Source: Bugulina stolonifera
Taxonomy: Eukaryota > Bryozoa > Gymnolaemata > Cheilostomatida > Bugulidae
Assembly (NCBI GenBank): GCA_935421135.1
Contig: OW285188.1
Span: 21,987,233 to 22,051,232 of the forward strand
Direction of reading: 5' to 3'
DNA: 64,000 nucleotides
The translations under genes were made by a program, and so were the position numbers. Below are positions 13,801-28,800 of the stretch, piece after piece (the stretch's first letter is position 1; each line of letters starts with the position of its first letter). Under the pieces are notes generated by a model. The model was given only the letters and a program-made list of their open reading frames with translations. It was not told the DNA's origin and searched no databases.

Positions 13801-16800
13801 CAAACATTATGTGTCAATTAGACTTAATCTGATGCAACCCAAGGCAAAGTATGGTAAGCTGTGTCGTGACACGTAAACAGTAGCTTACCTGCAGATGTGC
13901 ACGCCTGGCTGCTTATACTGACATCATCAATAGCGATGTCACCAGTATATCCAGATCCTACGATACCCTCAAACAGCACATTAAACTGTCCGGACTGGGG
14001 AGCTGACTGCAGGGAGACCTGAGCCTTCAACCACTTATTGCCTTGGTTAAAGGATTTCTTCCAGATGTTTCTCATACCCTGTGTTGACTACAGACAAAAT
14101 AATGTACATGGTAGTATGAACTGAAGTTTAAAAAAATCAATCTGTAGAAAAAACACAGCCAGATAAGATACCTATGACATTTGTAGCTATATCAGTACAC
14201 CTGAAAATCCTTTTTTCAACATGTACATTTGTATATAAAATATTATTTCCAGATTAATGGACTCTCCTACATATTATTGCAACAGTGTATAATTATATAA
14301 TATATTATGTATGTACGCAGACATAATAGACATAAATGCTTTAGATACGGGCAGCTGAACATTACCTTAATGTAAACATTCAAAGTTTCAATGGTTGAGC
14401 CGTACATATGGTACCAGAACTCTAGACACTTGGCGTTGGTGGCAGATAGGGCAGGTGTCAACAGGTGTGCTTTGTCCCCTTGTACCCGAGGTGTGCTTGA
14501 CTCAATATACATGTAGTGACCTGAAATAATAATAGGTTTATGAATAGAGAACCAGAAATTCAACTGTACATTCTGGGAAAATTGGCAACACAGGCTACAG
14601 TCAACTATAAACCATGATTTAACTAGTTTCTCTTTAGCGTTATACCAAAGGGGGTCTAAAGTACAAGACTAGCAAGATGTACAGACAGAATAGCAAACAA
14701 CACTTACCATTGAAAGATCCATAAGTGTGATCGGCAAAAGGACCAGTAGCACCAGATTGTGTCGTACGATTGTTTCTTGTCCAATCAAAATCATCACCGA
14801 CTTTAGTCTGAGTATACCCACAGATGGCACTATCCTCGAAGTCACATTTTGAGACTAAGAATTGAAAGCAAGGAACAAGATTAAATATCTATACTTCAGC
14901 ACAAAGATACTTTCAATATTTATGTAAAACAAATAGTAGTACTGGTTAAACATATGCGGTGTATGTACATGTACATAAGATTTTAACAGCACTGCTCAAA
15001 TAATATACTGCAGATATGTTCACCAAGATTAAAAGCCTCAACATAAATTTCTTCTTATTTCAAAGGAATCTGCAAATTTTTATGTTTTCATATTATTAAG
15101 CACTTTAATTCCTCATCTTTCGTTGAACATAAAAATAGTCCTTACCAGAGCTTGCGCCACAAGGACTGTAGGTCACATGAATGTCATCAATAGAGATATC
15201 TCCTCTGTAGTCTGTACCGCGCAGAGCTTCAAACACGAGCTGTAAGAACACAAACCGACCGGTGATTGGCTGAAATAATGACCCTTTACAGCAGGTGATA
15301 ATTGGAGACTACTACATGTAGATGTTAGATAACTAGTCTACCTGGTATGGACGTTTGCTGACAATATTCACTTTGGCATTCATCCAAACATTTCCTTGGG
15401 TTCCAGACAGTGTCCACTCCAGTGATAACGTCTAAATAATAAATCTCAGAGTAATACTACGTTGCATAGTATGAGGTGCAATAAGGATTTACAAGTAGTT
15501 AAATATTTCTGACAGACAGCAACATACATGTACAATCATGTAGAATAAATAAATTTTTACAAAATTACAATTCTGCACATGACAGGTCTAACTCCAATTT
15601 TTCAACTAGTTTATTTAACTCCGTAAAGTCTCTTTTTAGGTAAATAAGGGAAAACATGGCACATACAATGCTGCCTACAATATTGTAGTTACATGTAAAT
15701 GACGTGTTAGTAGTTGTCTTACCTTGGATCCCTGAGGTCGAGTGTAGAGAGTAAGGGTGTGTATATCTGGACCATACATGTGATAATAGAATGACACACA
15801 TGTACCAACTGTGCTACCCAGTACTACAGACTCAAGTCTAGCCGTGTCATTGGCTCGGCGGGGAGCAGATGACTCTATATATGCATACTGACCGGCACCT
15901 GAGCGGAGCAGAAAGAAATTTATCTATATCAAAACATGTACATAGTTGAATATTACCCTACATGTGCATGTGTGTGCACTTGTATACCTATCATACTGTA
16001 TACTAGTTTATTTTAAATAAAGTACATTATATGTATGTACATGTACATGTCTATGTATATAAAAAAGTGAATATATAGACCACGTGTGCACATAGACCTT
16101 GTACACATGCTATGTGTATGCAAACTTCATATCTTCATATGATGCACAAACTGTTCATTGAAAACATACATATGCATATGTACATATGTACATATGCATA
16201 TGTATATATGTACATATATACATGTACATATGCACATGTACATGTACATGTATATGTAAAAGATTAGCTCACATTGCCAATTATAAATATATACATGTAG
16301 TTCAACAGATTCCGGATTAATCTAAAATTATTGCAAGTTAAACTGTTCATATAACAAACCAGTCTTAAGTGTGTTATCAAAGCTGGGTCCAGTGCGTCCA
16401 GTGAGAGTGCTACCTTTAGCCAATGACCAGTCAAATAGATCATCCTTAGCCTGAGTCCATGAGCAAAAACCACTCTCAAAGTCACAATCAGCCACAGTTG
16501 GGGCTATAAGTGTAGAACCCAGTATAATATTAACAGATTAGTTTTAGAAAAGCATTTCATAAATCTAGTACTATTACATAATATAACATACATGTAATAT
16601 AATATATTATGACATTATGACATTCTTCATATGTATATGAGGAGACAACTCTTCATTGCAATTTAATCAAATCAACCCAAATGTAGAAGACAAACCTGAG
16701 CTAGTGGTAGAAGGAGGTATGGTTGGTGTTACGGAGGCTAGAGGAGAGTTTGGTACATTGGATGTTCTGGCATCAAATGGTTTGATGTCACATGTGCTGT

Positions 16801-19800
16801 CACTGAATGTGATGTCATCAACAGCGATATCACTCTGGTAGTTCTTACCCCTCACTGCCTCAAATACAATCTACATAAAACATTATTATAGCAGCCATGA
16901 CATGATGTTATAGTACAAACAGGACTACCATATGGCGTTATACTACATAATCATAGCACCTCAGTTCCATACACATAGCATCAGTTCCATACATATAGCA
17001 TCAGCTCCATACATATCGCATTAGTTCCATACTTATAGCATCAGTTCCATACATATCGCATTAGTTCCATACATATAGCATCAGTTCCATACATATCGCA
17101 TTAGTTCCATACTTATAGCATCAGCTCCATACACATAGCATCAGTTCCATACATATAGCATCAGTTCCATACATAGCACCTCAGTTCCATACATATAGCA
17201 TCAGTTCCATACATATAGCATTAGTTCCATACATATAGCATCAGTTCCATACATATAGCATCAGTTCCATACATATAGCATCAGTTCCATACATATAGCA
17301 TCAGTTCCATACATATCGCATCAGTTCCATACATATAGCATCAGTTCCATGTATATGGTATAGGCGCCAAAATAGCATTAGTTACATTAACATTGCATTG
17401 CCTTTTACCTCAGCTCCATTGGGGGAACGCGGTAAAAATACGAATAGTAGCAAGTGTTACAGATTTAAAACTTGCAAATACATCTACATGTATGGTGATA
17501 AGTGCTACATTACCTTATATGGACATGTATGGTAATAATTACTACATTACCTTATATGGACATGTATGGTAGCAAGTGTTACATTACCTTATATGGACAT
17601 AGATGGTGGCAAAAATACTACATTACCTTATATGGACATGTACGGTGGCAAGTGCTACATTACCTTATATGCATTCGTACTCCAAGTGGGTAGAACACCG
17701 TTTAGCCATTTATCACCACGATCACCGGTTAACTCCCAATACATTGTCATATTTTCTACACAAAATAACACGCATTCTTTATTACACCGTAATGAACAAT
17801 ATAGGGAAAACCCATAATAAATTCCGGAGTATTTTGACAGGTGTAGTTATCCACTTTGGGATAAATGCATACTATGCAATTACATGCAAATTTATTTTTA
17901 TCCAAGTTAGATGTATATCTTACACCTAAGCGAGTGTGGCTAAAGCAATAACTGACATGTTTACGTTTATAGCATTATCCTCTCTCTCTCTGTCTTTCAA
18001 TTGAATATTTCACAGCAAAATTTATGGTGCCAAGTTTTATAATAACTAAATTGTAGGTGTAACATAGATCATAAAACAGGATGGGATGAAATAGATTTCA
18101 AGTACATACTAGTTATGGTATCCATAACATAGACTCTGAGTACACCGATATCTGTACCATACATATGATACCAGAAGCTGAGACACTTAGGCTGGACACC
18201 GGTCACTGGTAGGAAGGTTTGAGAATAGAGTTGAGCAACATCTCCAACCTTACGCTGTCCTGACCCCTCGATGAATACATAATTTCCTGCAATACCAACA
18301 ATATATCGATACATCCATACTCTTAACATACTCTTGACTACTCCACATCTGCACGCCGATAGCTTTCAAATATCAAGGGTGAAATACTTGCTTAGATAAT
18401 GATATCTATGATATCTATGATATCTATGATATCGATGATATCTATGATATCTATGATATCTATGATATTGATGATATCTATGATACGAGGACATACCTTT
18501 GCCAGAAGTATGATCAAAGCTGGGACCAGTGAACCTGCTGCTAGTTCCGTCTTTTCCTCTAATCCAGTCAAAGTCATCACCAGATCGAACGTTGTACCAG
18601 GTGCAGAAGTTATTATCAAAGTCACAATCACCTGAGAACACCAACAATAAACATGACTATTTGGATACATCACATATATTTTAATAAGCACTGTATAATG
18701 TTTGTAGTACAGTTAAAACCTCACACTTCCAGTCATTGTAGCTGTATGTGTGTCCACCTGTACATAATAAGCTGCGTATAGATTTTGGCACAGAATGTTA
18801 GGATGCCGCTATAAATGCAGACTAATTTAATTAACACTATTCATAATATTCCATTTGTTCAGCAAGTCCACAGGTTCTTAGATAAAATAGAATGAATGTC
18901 TGGAATGCGTAACAACAACCAATCTAAGAAAGATATGTTGAGGCATACCTGGCTGGGGACATGTTCCTGCAGAAATATCTAGGTCATCAATGGCAATATC
19001 TCCGGCAATACCACTTCCTGTTTGCCCAGCGATTACAATCTGTAAAAATAAGCCAACAGAATTACCGTAACATAACATTGCTACAAATTTCTATGCAGAA
19101 AAAGTAATCCAAACCTACAGCTCTGCACACGTACCTGGTATGCATTGCTCTGTGGGGGAACAGTTGTTTCTCCCTTGACCCATCTATTTCCATCCTGCAC
19201 TGTCTTAGTCCACACTACCTTACCGACAGCATCTCCCTGACGTTTGATGCTAATAGTCAGGCTACCAATATCTCTGCCGTACATGTGATACCAGAATGTG
19301 AAGCATTTACTACTCTTTGATGGTTGCATAACTGGACCAAGCAGATTGGCAAAGTCTCCCAATTTCCTCGGCCTGCTTGCCTCTATATACAAGTACTTTC
19401 CTGCAAATTAGAATAGGAATTCAGTAAATATAGACATCGATAAAACAAACTGGGACTTTGCAAAATTGTTTCTTTGAATTTGCGAAATGGTAGAAATCTG
19501 TTGTTTGTAAAAGTGCCTGGCCTCCACGTGAGAGAGAGAACATAACTAAAACCAAATAGTCAACATGAGCACACAACTCAATATATGACCAAAGTTGATA
19601 GTATCAGTACTGGTATTACCTGAGCTACTACCGACGGTGTGATCAGAGGAGGGCCCGGTAAACCGGCTAGATGTTGTCCCTGAGCGAACAGTCCAGTCAA
19701 ATACATCAGCCTTATCCTGTGTATATCCACAGAGATCGCTCTCGAATGTGCATACTCCAGTATCTGGAAATTTTAGAAGTAGAATAACTTACAGTTTATT

Positions 19801-22800
19801 TTTCAATACAGATGGTCATATTGGTTTTAGTAATACTTAGTGACTACTGGCTCCTACATGCAGTTACTAAAGGTATTATAATCATTAGAAATGCTGAATA
19901 TCAGACCATGAGCAAAATATTACAATGAACCTATTAATGATAAAAGCTAAAGCAATAAGCAAACACAAGTTACCATAGACGCACATGTACATGTATATCC
20001 ATAGACATACAATGTACATGTACATGTATGTCTATGGTAAGTGACTTACATGTACATGTATGTCACTTACAGGTTGAGTTTATGCACGCATAAGCCCATT
20101 CTGTTGAAATTATTGAGCAAGCAATATGTTGTGCACATGCTTCCTCATTAATTTACTGTGTTTCATTGAATGAGGAAATACATTGTGTATATCTTACTGA
20201 TGTCGCCAACGCAGCCTCCAGGTGATAGAGTGATGTCGTCTAACGCTATATCTCCCAGATACCCATTATCTACGACACCTTCAAACGTTACAGACAGATC
20301 CTTGTATGTGGGTAATGTAACGGTGGCCTGTTTCCATGCATTACCCTGTGTGCCATTCATTTGGAATACTGTGCTCTTGACAACACCCTTGTCCTGGAAT
20401 CAACGATGCAAAGAAATTAAACAAAAGGAAAAGGAAAAAATTACAACCATGAGAAACGTGAACTATGAGTTTTATAGTGGAATCAGAGTTGTGTGCTACA
20501 GACGTACGTACCATTGCATAAAGGTTGAGAGTTCCAACATGCGGCCCGTACATGTGATACCAGAAACTAAGGCACCGTGGATTGCTATTTCCACTGATGG
20601 TTGGAGAGATGAGTTTAGTGTTGTCTCCATCTTTGTTTGGTGGGGAAGCCTCCATATAGACATACCATCCATTGCCTGAAGTGATAACAGTAAATTATTA
20701 TTAAAAAAATACATAAAGCCTCATTGAACATAGCAACAATCTTTTGAGCTAAGGGGGCATTTTAATATGAAAACTCTGAGCTGTGTGGAGCCCACTGTAA
20801 GCAATGATAGCAATGTGATGTGGAGTTGTCTGCACTCTTGGTTGATTTTTGCAATCCCAATAAGCATATACAACAAACTAAGGAACTAACTAATGTTCAA
20901 ACTGAATATAATAGTAGACACATACAGGGCATACATTCCTACTATAGATGAATAAATTAGGCAAGTTTTATATGTAACAAGGTACATGCATTTTATATAG
21001 GATGTGTTATACATAAATATTACGATACGAACCTGTTCCGAATGTATGATCATTAATTGGACCAGTTCGAATACTGGCGGTTGGCCCTTGAGCTCTCGAC
21101 CAATTAAATTTATCTGTCTGCTTGTCTTGTTTCCAGTTACAAATGTCCTTCTCAAATGAACAATCCCACTGTGATTGAGACACTGCAATAAACATGTGAC
21201 ACTAATATAGTTTTACAATAGTCCTTCAGATTTCAGCCGACTAGCTTAGCATGAGAGGAATATGAAGCTATTGAGATCTTATTGTATTTGACATCTACAT
21301 TGTACTTACCAAAAGGTTTCTTTGTGGTTGGAGCAACAGTGGAGGTTGTTGTGGGAATATCGATAGTTTTAGGGAATCCTGCAAATACAAATAGTTATAG
21401 GTGTAACCATGTGGGAGGCTTACAAAAACGCACATGTGTAATGTGTATAGGTACACGTACATGTGTAATGTGTATAGGTACACGCACATGTGTGATGTGT
21501 ATAGGTACACGTACATGTGTAATGTGTATAGGTACACGTACATGTGTAATGTGTATAGGTACACGTACATGTGTGATGTGTATAGGTACACGCACATGTG
21601 TGATGTGTATAGGTACACGCACATGTGTGATGTGTATAGGTACACCCACATGTGTGATGTGTATAGGTACACGTACATGTGTAATGTGTATAAGTACACG
21701 TACATGTGTGATGTGTATAGGTACACGCACATGTGTGATGTGTATAGGTACACGCACATGTGTGATGTGTATAGGTACACCCACATGTGTGATGTGTATA
21801 GGTACATGTACATGTGTAATGTGTATAGGTACACGTACATGTGTAATGTGTATAGGTACACGCACATGTGTGATGTGTATAGGTACACGCACACGTGTGA
21901 TGTGTATAGGTACACGCACACGTGTAATGTGTATAGGTACACGCACATGTGTAATGTGTATAGGTACACGTACATGTGTGATGTGTATAGGTACACGCAC
22001 ATGTGTGATGTGTATAGGTACACGCACATGTGTGATGTGTATAGGTACACCCACATGTGTGATGTGTATAGGTACATGTACATGTGTAATGTGTATAGGT
22101 ACACGTACATGTGTAATGTGTATAGGTACACGCACATGTGTGATGTGTATAGGTACACGCACATGTGTAATGTGTATAGGTACACGCACATGTGTAATGT
22201 GTATAGGTACACGTACATGTGTGATGTGTATAGGTACACGCACATGTGTGATGTGTATAGGTACACGCACATGTGTGATGTGTATAGGTACACGCACATG
22301 TGTGATGTGTATAGGTACACGCACATGTGTGATGTGTATAGGTACACGCACATGTGTAATGTGTATAGGTACACCCACATGTGTGATGTGTATAGGTACA
22401 CCCACATGTGTAATGTGTATAGGTACACGTACATGTGTAATGTGTATAGGTACACGTACATGTGTAATGTGTATAGGTACACGCACATGTGTAATGTGTA
22501 TAGGTACACGTACATGTGTAATGTGTATAGGTACACGCACATGTGTAATGTGTATAGGTACACGTACATGTGTAATGTGTATAGGTACACGTACATGTGT
22601 AATGTGTATAGGTACACGCACATGTGTAATGTGTATAGGTACACGTACATGTGTGATGTGTATAGGTACACGCACATGTGTGATGTGTATAGGTACACGC
22701 ACATGTGTGATGTGTATAGGTACACGCACATGTGTGATGTGTATAGGTACACGCACATGTGTGATGTGTATAGGTACACGCACATGTGTAATGTGTATAG

Positions 22801-25800
22801 GTACACCCACATGTGTGATGTGTATAGGTACACCCACATGTGTAATGTGTATAGGTACACGTACATGTGTAATGTGTATAGGTACACGTACATGTGTAAT
22901 GTGTATAGGTACACGCACATGTGTAATGTGTATAGGTACACGTACATGTGTAATGTGTATAGGTACACGCACATGTGTAATGTGTATAGGTACACGTACA
23001 TGTGTAATGTGTATAGGTACACGTACATGTGTAATGTGTATAGGTACACGCACATGTGTAATGTGTATAGGTACACGTACATGTGTGATGTGTATAGGTG
23101 TGCAACACATTAAATAAATGCTACAGCATAGTGAAAGTATACATTTAAAGAGTGTCATGGACTTACTGGCACAAGGACTTGTAACGACAAGTACATCATC
23201 AATAGCAATATCTCCCAAGTGGTTGTTTCCTCTTGTCGCTTGGAACATCAGAGCCGTGGTAGCCTGGTCTACGGGTACCTGTCATATGATATCAAAAGAA
23301 CTATATACCTTGTGGGAAGTTTAATATATGTAATGTTAATGTTGAATTTGAAATGTGGTTCCATGTATTTATACCTAAATCAAATTGAAGTGTGGGGTGA
23401 TTCGTTATATCATGCATATACATATATGTACACAACTAAAGTGGGTGTTGCGCGTTATGACTCAAAGCTTTAAAACCTGGCCAATGTATCCTGTTAACTT
23501 ACCCTAGCATTGACCCAGTTGTCTTGTTTATCTCCGGACTGAGCCCAGAGTATCTTAGGGGAGGCGGAGTTGCTGTAGTCATAAACAGCTAGAGTTCCAA
23601 TATCGGAACCAAACATGTGGTACCAAAAGATGAGACAGCTATCAGATGTCAGTTTAACCCGAGAGTTTATTAGCCGAGTGATATCACCAGGTAGTCTGGG
23701 TGAAGAAGCCTCCATAAACAGATAGTAGCCTACAAGATTCACATGACATACATGTACAATATATATTCAGCAAGTGTATATACTGCATGCCAGTAATATT
23801 TGAAAATTCCACTCAATTAAGGACATGCAACTTGGAGTTATCTGTACTTGGGGTTTGGCTTGCAGTATTCTAACAACCTATGTGGTTATTTAATATTACC
23901 AACAAGTGTGCTGTTGTGGCTTAACAGATGAAATACAATGAAAAATGCATTGTACATTGATGAATTTTCTACAATTTACGTCAAATAAAAGGTTAGACTC
24001 GACTTTATTTCAAAAAAATAATACTATTAACGTTTTAAATTTATTTACAACATTGAGATGTAAAGCGGACTTCTTATTGGCTGTACTAACCTTTGTCTGT
24101 TCCTAAGGTGTGGTCAACACTCGGTCCAGTATACGCTGACTTGGTGGATCCTCTACCTTGCAGCCAATCAAAATCATCGGTGAATATGTCATTTCTCCAG
24201 AGACACATTCCTTTCTCAAAATTACAGTCAGTTGGGTTACCACATGCTCCGTCATTAACCACAATGTCATCAATAGAGATGTCACCAGTAAATGTTGAGC
24301 CCACCGTTCCTATAAAAAAGTGTTGTAGTCATTTAACATGCCGCTTATTAAAAAATATCGACAATTCATTCAACAGCATACTAAATAACATAATATAACT
24401 ACATTGTAATAGAGGTATTTGGTTGAGTTAGGTAAAAATATGCTATTACTACTAGTATTACATCTCAACCTACAACGACATGTACATGTAAATGCTGCAA
24501 AGCCGGAAGCATGTAGGTGGTAAACAGAGCACTCTGATTGTCTCAGTAGCTATATAACCTCTGCTGCAGATACAAACCTTCAATGACAACCTCCCACGTG
24601 CCAGATGTTCTTGGTATGTTAGCCTTTGCTCTCTGCCAGAAGTTTTTCTTGGTGTCACCCACAATTCTCCATCGAGCATAGCTTAATTTATCTCCTTCTT
24701 TAGTGTATATCTGAAGGATGTGGTATAATAGTAGTACTTTGATGACAAATAATACTTGTAACACTGTGACATGATTTAAGAGGTGATCTGCATTATGCAG
24801 TTGATCTTAGAAATATATCAGTGCTTTCACAACTATATACACAAATCACATGGTGTGGGAAGATGGAGATAGAAGTAGAGAAACAACAGAACATTTATTG
24901 GCAGCCATATTTGAATAATAACTCACAGTAAGGTTACCAGTTCCGGTTCCGTACATGTGATACCAGAACTCCACACAGGATCCGCTTGTACGACTCATAG
25001 ATGGTGAAATTAAACGTGCTGCCCTTCCTGGAGTCTGTCCACTTGCCTCAATGTGCATGTATGAACCTAAACATATTATAGGACACGTTCATTTTGATAA
25101 TATTCATGTATAATTAAGTTAAACATACTATAGTATGATAAATAATAGAACAGGACGCTTTCCAAGATTTTTTAAAATTTATTCCCAATATTCCAACATT
25201 CAGCCAAATGTCATCATCGTTATTTTCCTCTGACGAAGACATTTGGATGAATATCCAAATATTGGGAATAAACTCAAAAAATCTTATAATGCCTCTTGTT
25301 ATATTATTTATCATAAAATCACTAACCCATACTAACATCTTCCAATACTATAACATGTACGTGACTTAAAATAGAGTAATGACAACATGAGAGAGAAGGC
25401 GAACCTTTGGGACTGCCATAAGTGTGGTCATTAGTTGGTCCAGTCCCTCGAGAGCTAGTACTTCCGCTACGCTGCACCCAGTCAATGTCGTCTTGTGTAT
25501 CTTGTTTGTAATTACACAGATCTTTGGACTCAAAGGTACACAGAGTGGTAGGAGCTACAGTTATAAGACAACCATGTGCACAACGAGCAAACGAAGAAAA
25601 ATATACAAGCAAGACTGAGGATGTATGACGTAATTAGAACAAATACGGAGGCAAAACATTATTCGTTCACCTGACACATCATAATAATTATATTAAATGC
25701 AGAAAAGAATTGATGACTGTTCTGTTAAACCATCAAGTCTGTTCTACAGGTATTACATTTAATATATTATCAATTACAGCTATCACCACGAAAAGTTTAT

Positions 25801-28800
25801 GGTAATAATTGCCCCACTATCTGATCAGTGCTAGATGATGGTGGAGAGCTTACTGTGTGATCCTGGGCATAGACCGCTAGTCATAGAGATATCATCTAGA
25901 GCAATGTCTCCCATATAGCTGACACCCCTCACACCAGTAAACACCAGTTGGAACTGTGAACTCTCTCTTATGTTCACCGTAGCCTCATACCATTTGTTAG
26001 CCAGGGTTCCTAGAATTACACAAAACCTGTGTCTGAAAGATTCCACACTGTATTCACATAAACTATAATAACAATATAATGATTGTATGAAATATTTCAA
26101 CTTTTCACAAAATTCGGGTGATCTGTTGAAATTGTGAGAGTGCAAATATGTTACAAAACTCAGCCAATGAAAATTATTTTTACAGTCTGTGTCGCTCAGG
26201 CATTAGTGACGTAAGTACAACGTAGAAAAAACATCATCTGTGGGCTAGAACTAACCAGATTTCTCAAATACAATGGAAGACAAAGTTCCAGCAGAGGGTT
26301 GAGTTGCCACTCGAAGGGTGTTGACATGAGGTCCGTACATGTGATACCTGCAATTGTAACAATGCTAGAGGTAAGTAATAGAGAACCAATAGATTGGCGC
26401 ATATCAGAACTACAGGCAAGCAGTTTGGTGGACAGACAGACAGATTGACTAGCATACAGACATGTACAACATGCATGTACAATATGTGTACATGTATGTT
26501 CCTTACCAGAACTTAAGACAGTATGCACCAGATGATACAGATTTAGAAGTTATCACTGCAGTATCATTTGGTTTCCTTGGATCACTGGCTTCGATGAAAA
26601 TATACATTCCTTTACCAGAAGTATGATCAGCTGGAGGACCTGTAGACAATACATTGCTATGTTAGTGTACATTTATACAATGCTACCATGTTTGAAGTGG
26701 TTGTTTGTAGACAATACATTGCTATGTTAGTGTATATACATGTATATATACAATGCTACCGTGTTTAAAGGGGTTGTTTGTAGACAATACATTGCTATGT
26801 TAGTGTATATACATGTATATATACAATGCTACGTGTTTAAAGGGGTTGTATAGCCTATTAACTAAAATATTCATTTGGAACATTCTCCTATATTTACAGT
26901 ACTATTATTCATAATCTACTGGAATGCCACAAACACATGTAAATATTACATTGTAAACCTACAATCATGTACGGTTCATTTGTTAGGAATTCAAAAAAGC
27001 TAAAACAGCGGAGGTTTACCAAAATTACACTCTTTTTTTAAATGCACATCAATGGTTTACTGAATATGGTAGATAGTGAATTATGAGAGAATCAAAAATT
27101 TACATGATCAGCACCTACATATTATTGTGTATATATGGGATACATGTATTTTATTGTATTATAAATAATGAGAGAGATACGGCATTCTAATAATAATGAT
27201 ACTTCACCTGTGCCACTGGAAGAAGTTTTTCCACTGGACACTGTCCAATCAAAACTATCCTGCCTTGACTGAGTAAAGCCACACAAGTCCTGGTCAAAGT
27301 TGCAGAATACTACAGAGAGTGCTGGGTTAGCAGACGTCGTAGAAGGTGCCGGTGTGCTGGGGGTAGTAGAGTATGACAGGGGTATGGCCTCTGGTGGGTA
27401 GGCTGGCAAATGAATAATATTATATTACCAGACGTTTTGAGACTCTTCCCAAGGGTGGTTCACACATTGGCTGTAATACTTTATGACCAGGTACCACAGC
27501 AGTGAAATATGAACTTATGGGTTAAAACAGATCAACTGTCGACAATATTTTACCATATTTTATGACCTATTATCAGAGAAGAATTTAATAGTTTTACAAA
27601 GTAAATGCTCATACCTCTACCACATGATCCTTGTGTGAAGGAGACGTCGTCTATGCCGATGTCACTAAAGTACGTCTGACCCCTGACACCCTCAAACAGA
27701 ACTCGGTATCTATAGTTGTCAGAGCTGAGTGTCACATGACCATCTTTCCATTGATTTCCAAGATCACGCTGTCCTAAACTCCAGAGTAGAGTTCTCTTGG
27801 GTACTGACGACGGAGCTCTTAACTATGTATAACAAAATCTTATTAGGTGTATGAATATATGTATGTACTGAATATATTAAACAGAAAAAATAATTCAGGG
27901 ATTGATTTTCAAAAGAACCTGCAGCATTAACATTGTTAGTCAACAAAATAAAAACCTACGATTCCAGATACTTTTTTCTGTTTAGTGTGTGAGGAAATTG
28001 TCGTAACTATGTTAAAGACACAAACTTGTTACAAGATGCCCTTTGCTAGAGTGTTAATTCCACAATTATTCAATTGTTACAACTTACATTGTTATACAAC
28101 AATATTCATCAGCGAATGCTCCTGTGCAGGTATAAAATAAACACAACAAGAATGAATCAATATATGAAGACTTACTCTCTCCAGATAGATGTTGAGAGTT
28201 CCCATACCAGCTCCAGCCATGTGATACCAGAACCTCAGACATCTTCCTGTACCAGTGGTTCTCTCAAACACTTCTGATGCAAACAGCGCATTGTCTCCTG
28301 GTTTTCTTGGAGAACTGGCCTCAATGAACATGAATGTACCTGTATAGAAATACAGAAGATACAACCGTTTGGTTTTTATTGTTTACCTTATTTAACATAC
28401 CTCAAAGACTGAAGCTTATATGAGCAACAGAAGCTGTGCTTGGGGGGGGGGGGGGGCAGAGATCCCCTTTCCACACAAGGAGGGTGTGAAACTTGAACCT
28501 GTGGCTCTATGTTTTGAGACTAGTGAGTTAAACATTGCATGATCTTACCGCATGTGCACTATCCTACCTCAGGTACATTTCTAAGTGAAAGTCATGTAGA
28601 ATCTGCTACCAATATAATAAGTAATAGTATAATCAAAATCTAGATATATATAAATTATCAACAAAATCCCACCCTATAATTTGATATTTTGAATCTACCA
28701 AGAATGTTCTATTGAATATATCTGTTTGGTTAATTCAGTTCGACGTACCATCTCCGGTAGTATGGTCCTTGTATGGTCCAGTGTTTGTAGAACTTGTAGT

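Noticed and set aside
16955..17350. CRISPR-like regular repeats
   Set aside because: The 20-bp units are contiguous with no spacers, and the genome is eukaryotic.
21282..23248. Very long ORFs (about 560-617 codons) on both strands
   Set aside because: They are produced by a stop-free 27-bp tandem repeat ([18 protein letters not shown] and so on) inside an intron; openness on both strands is a property of the unit length, not of coding.
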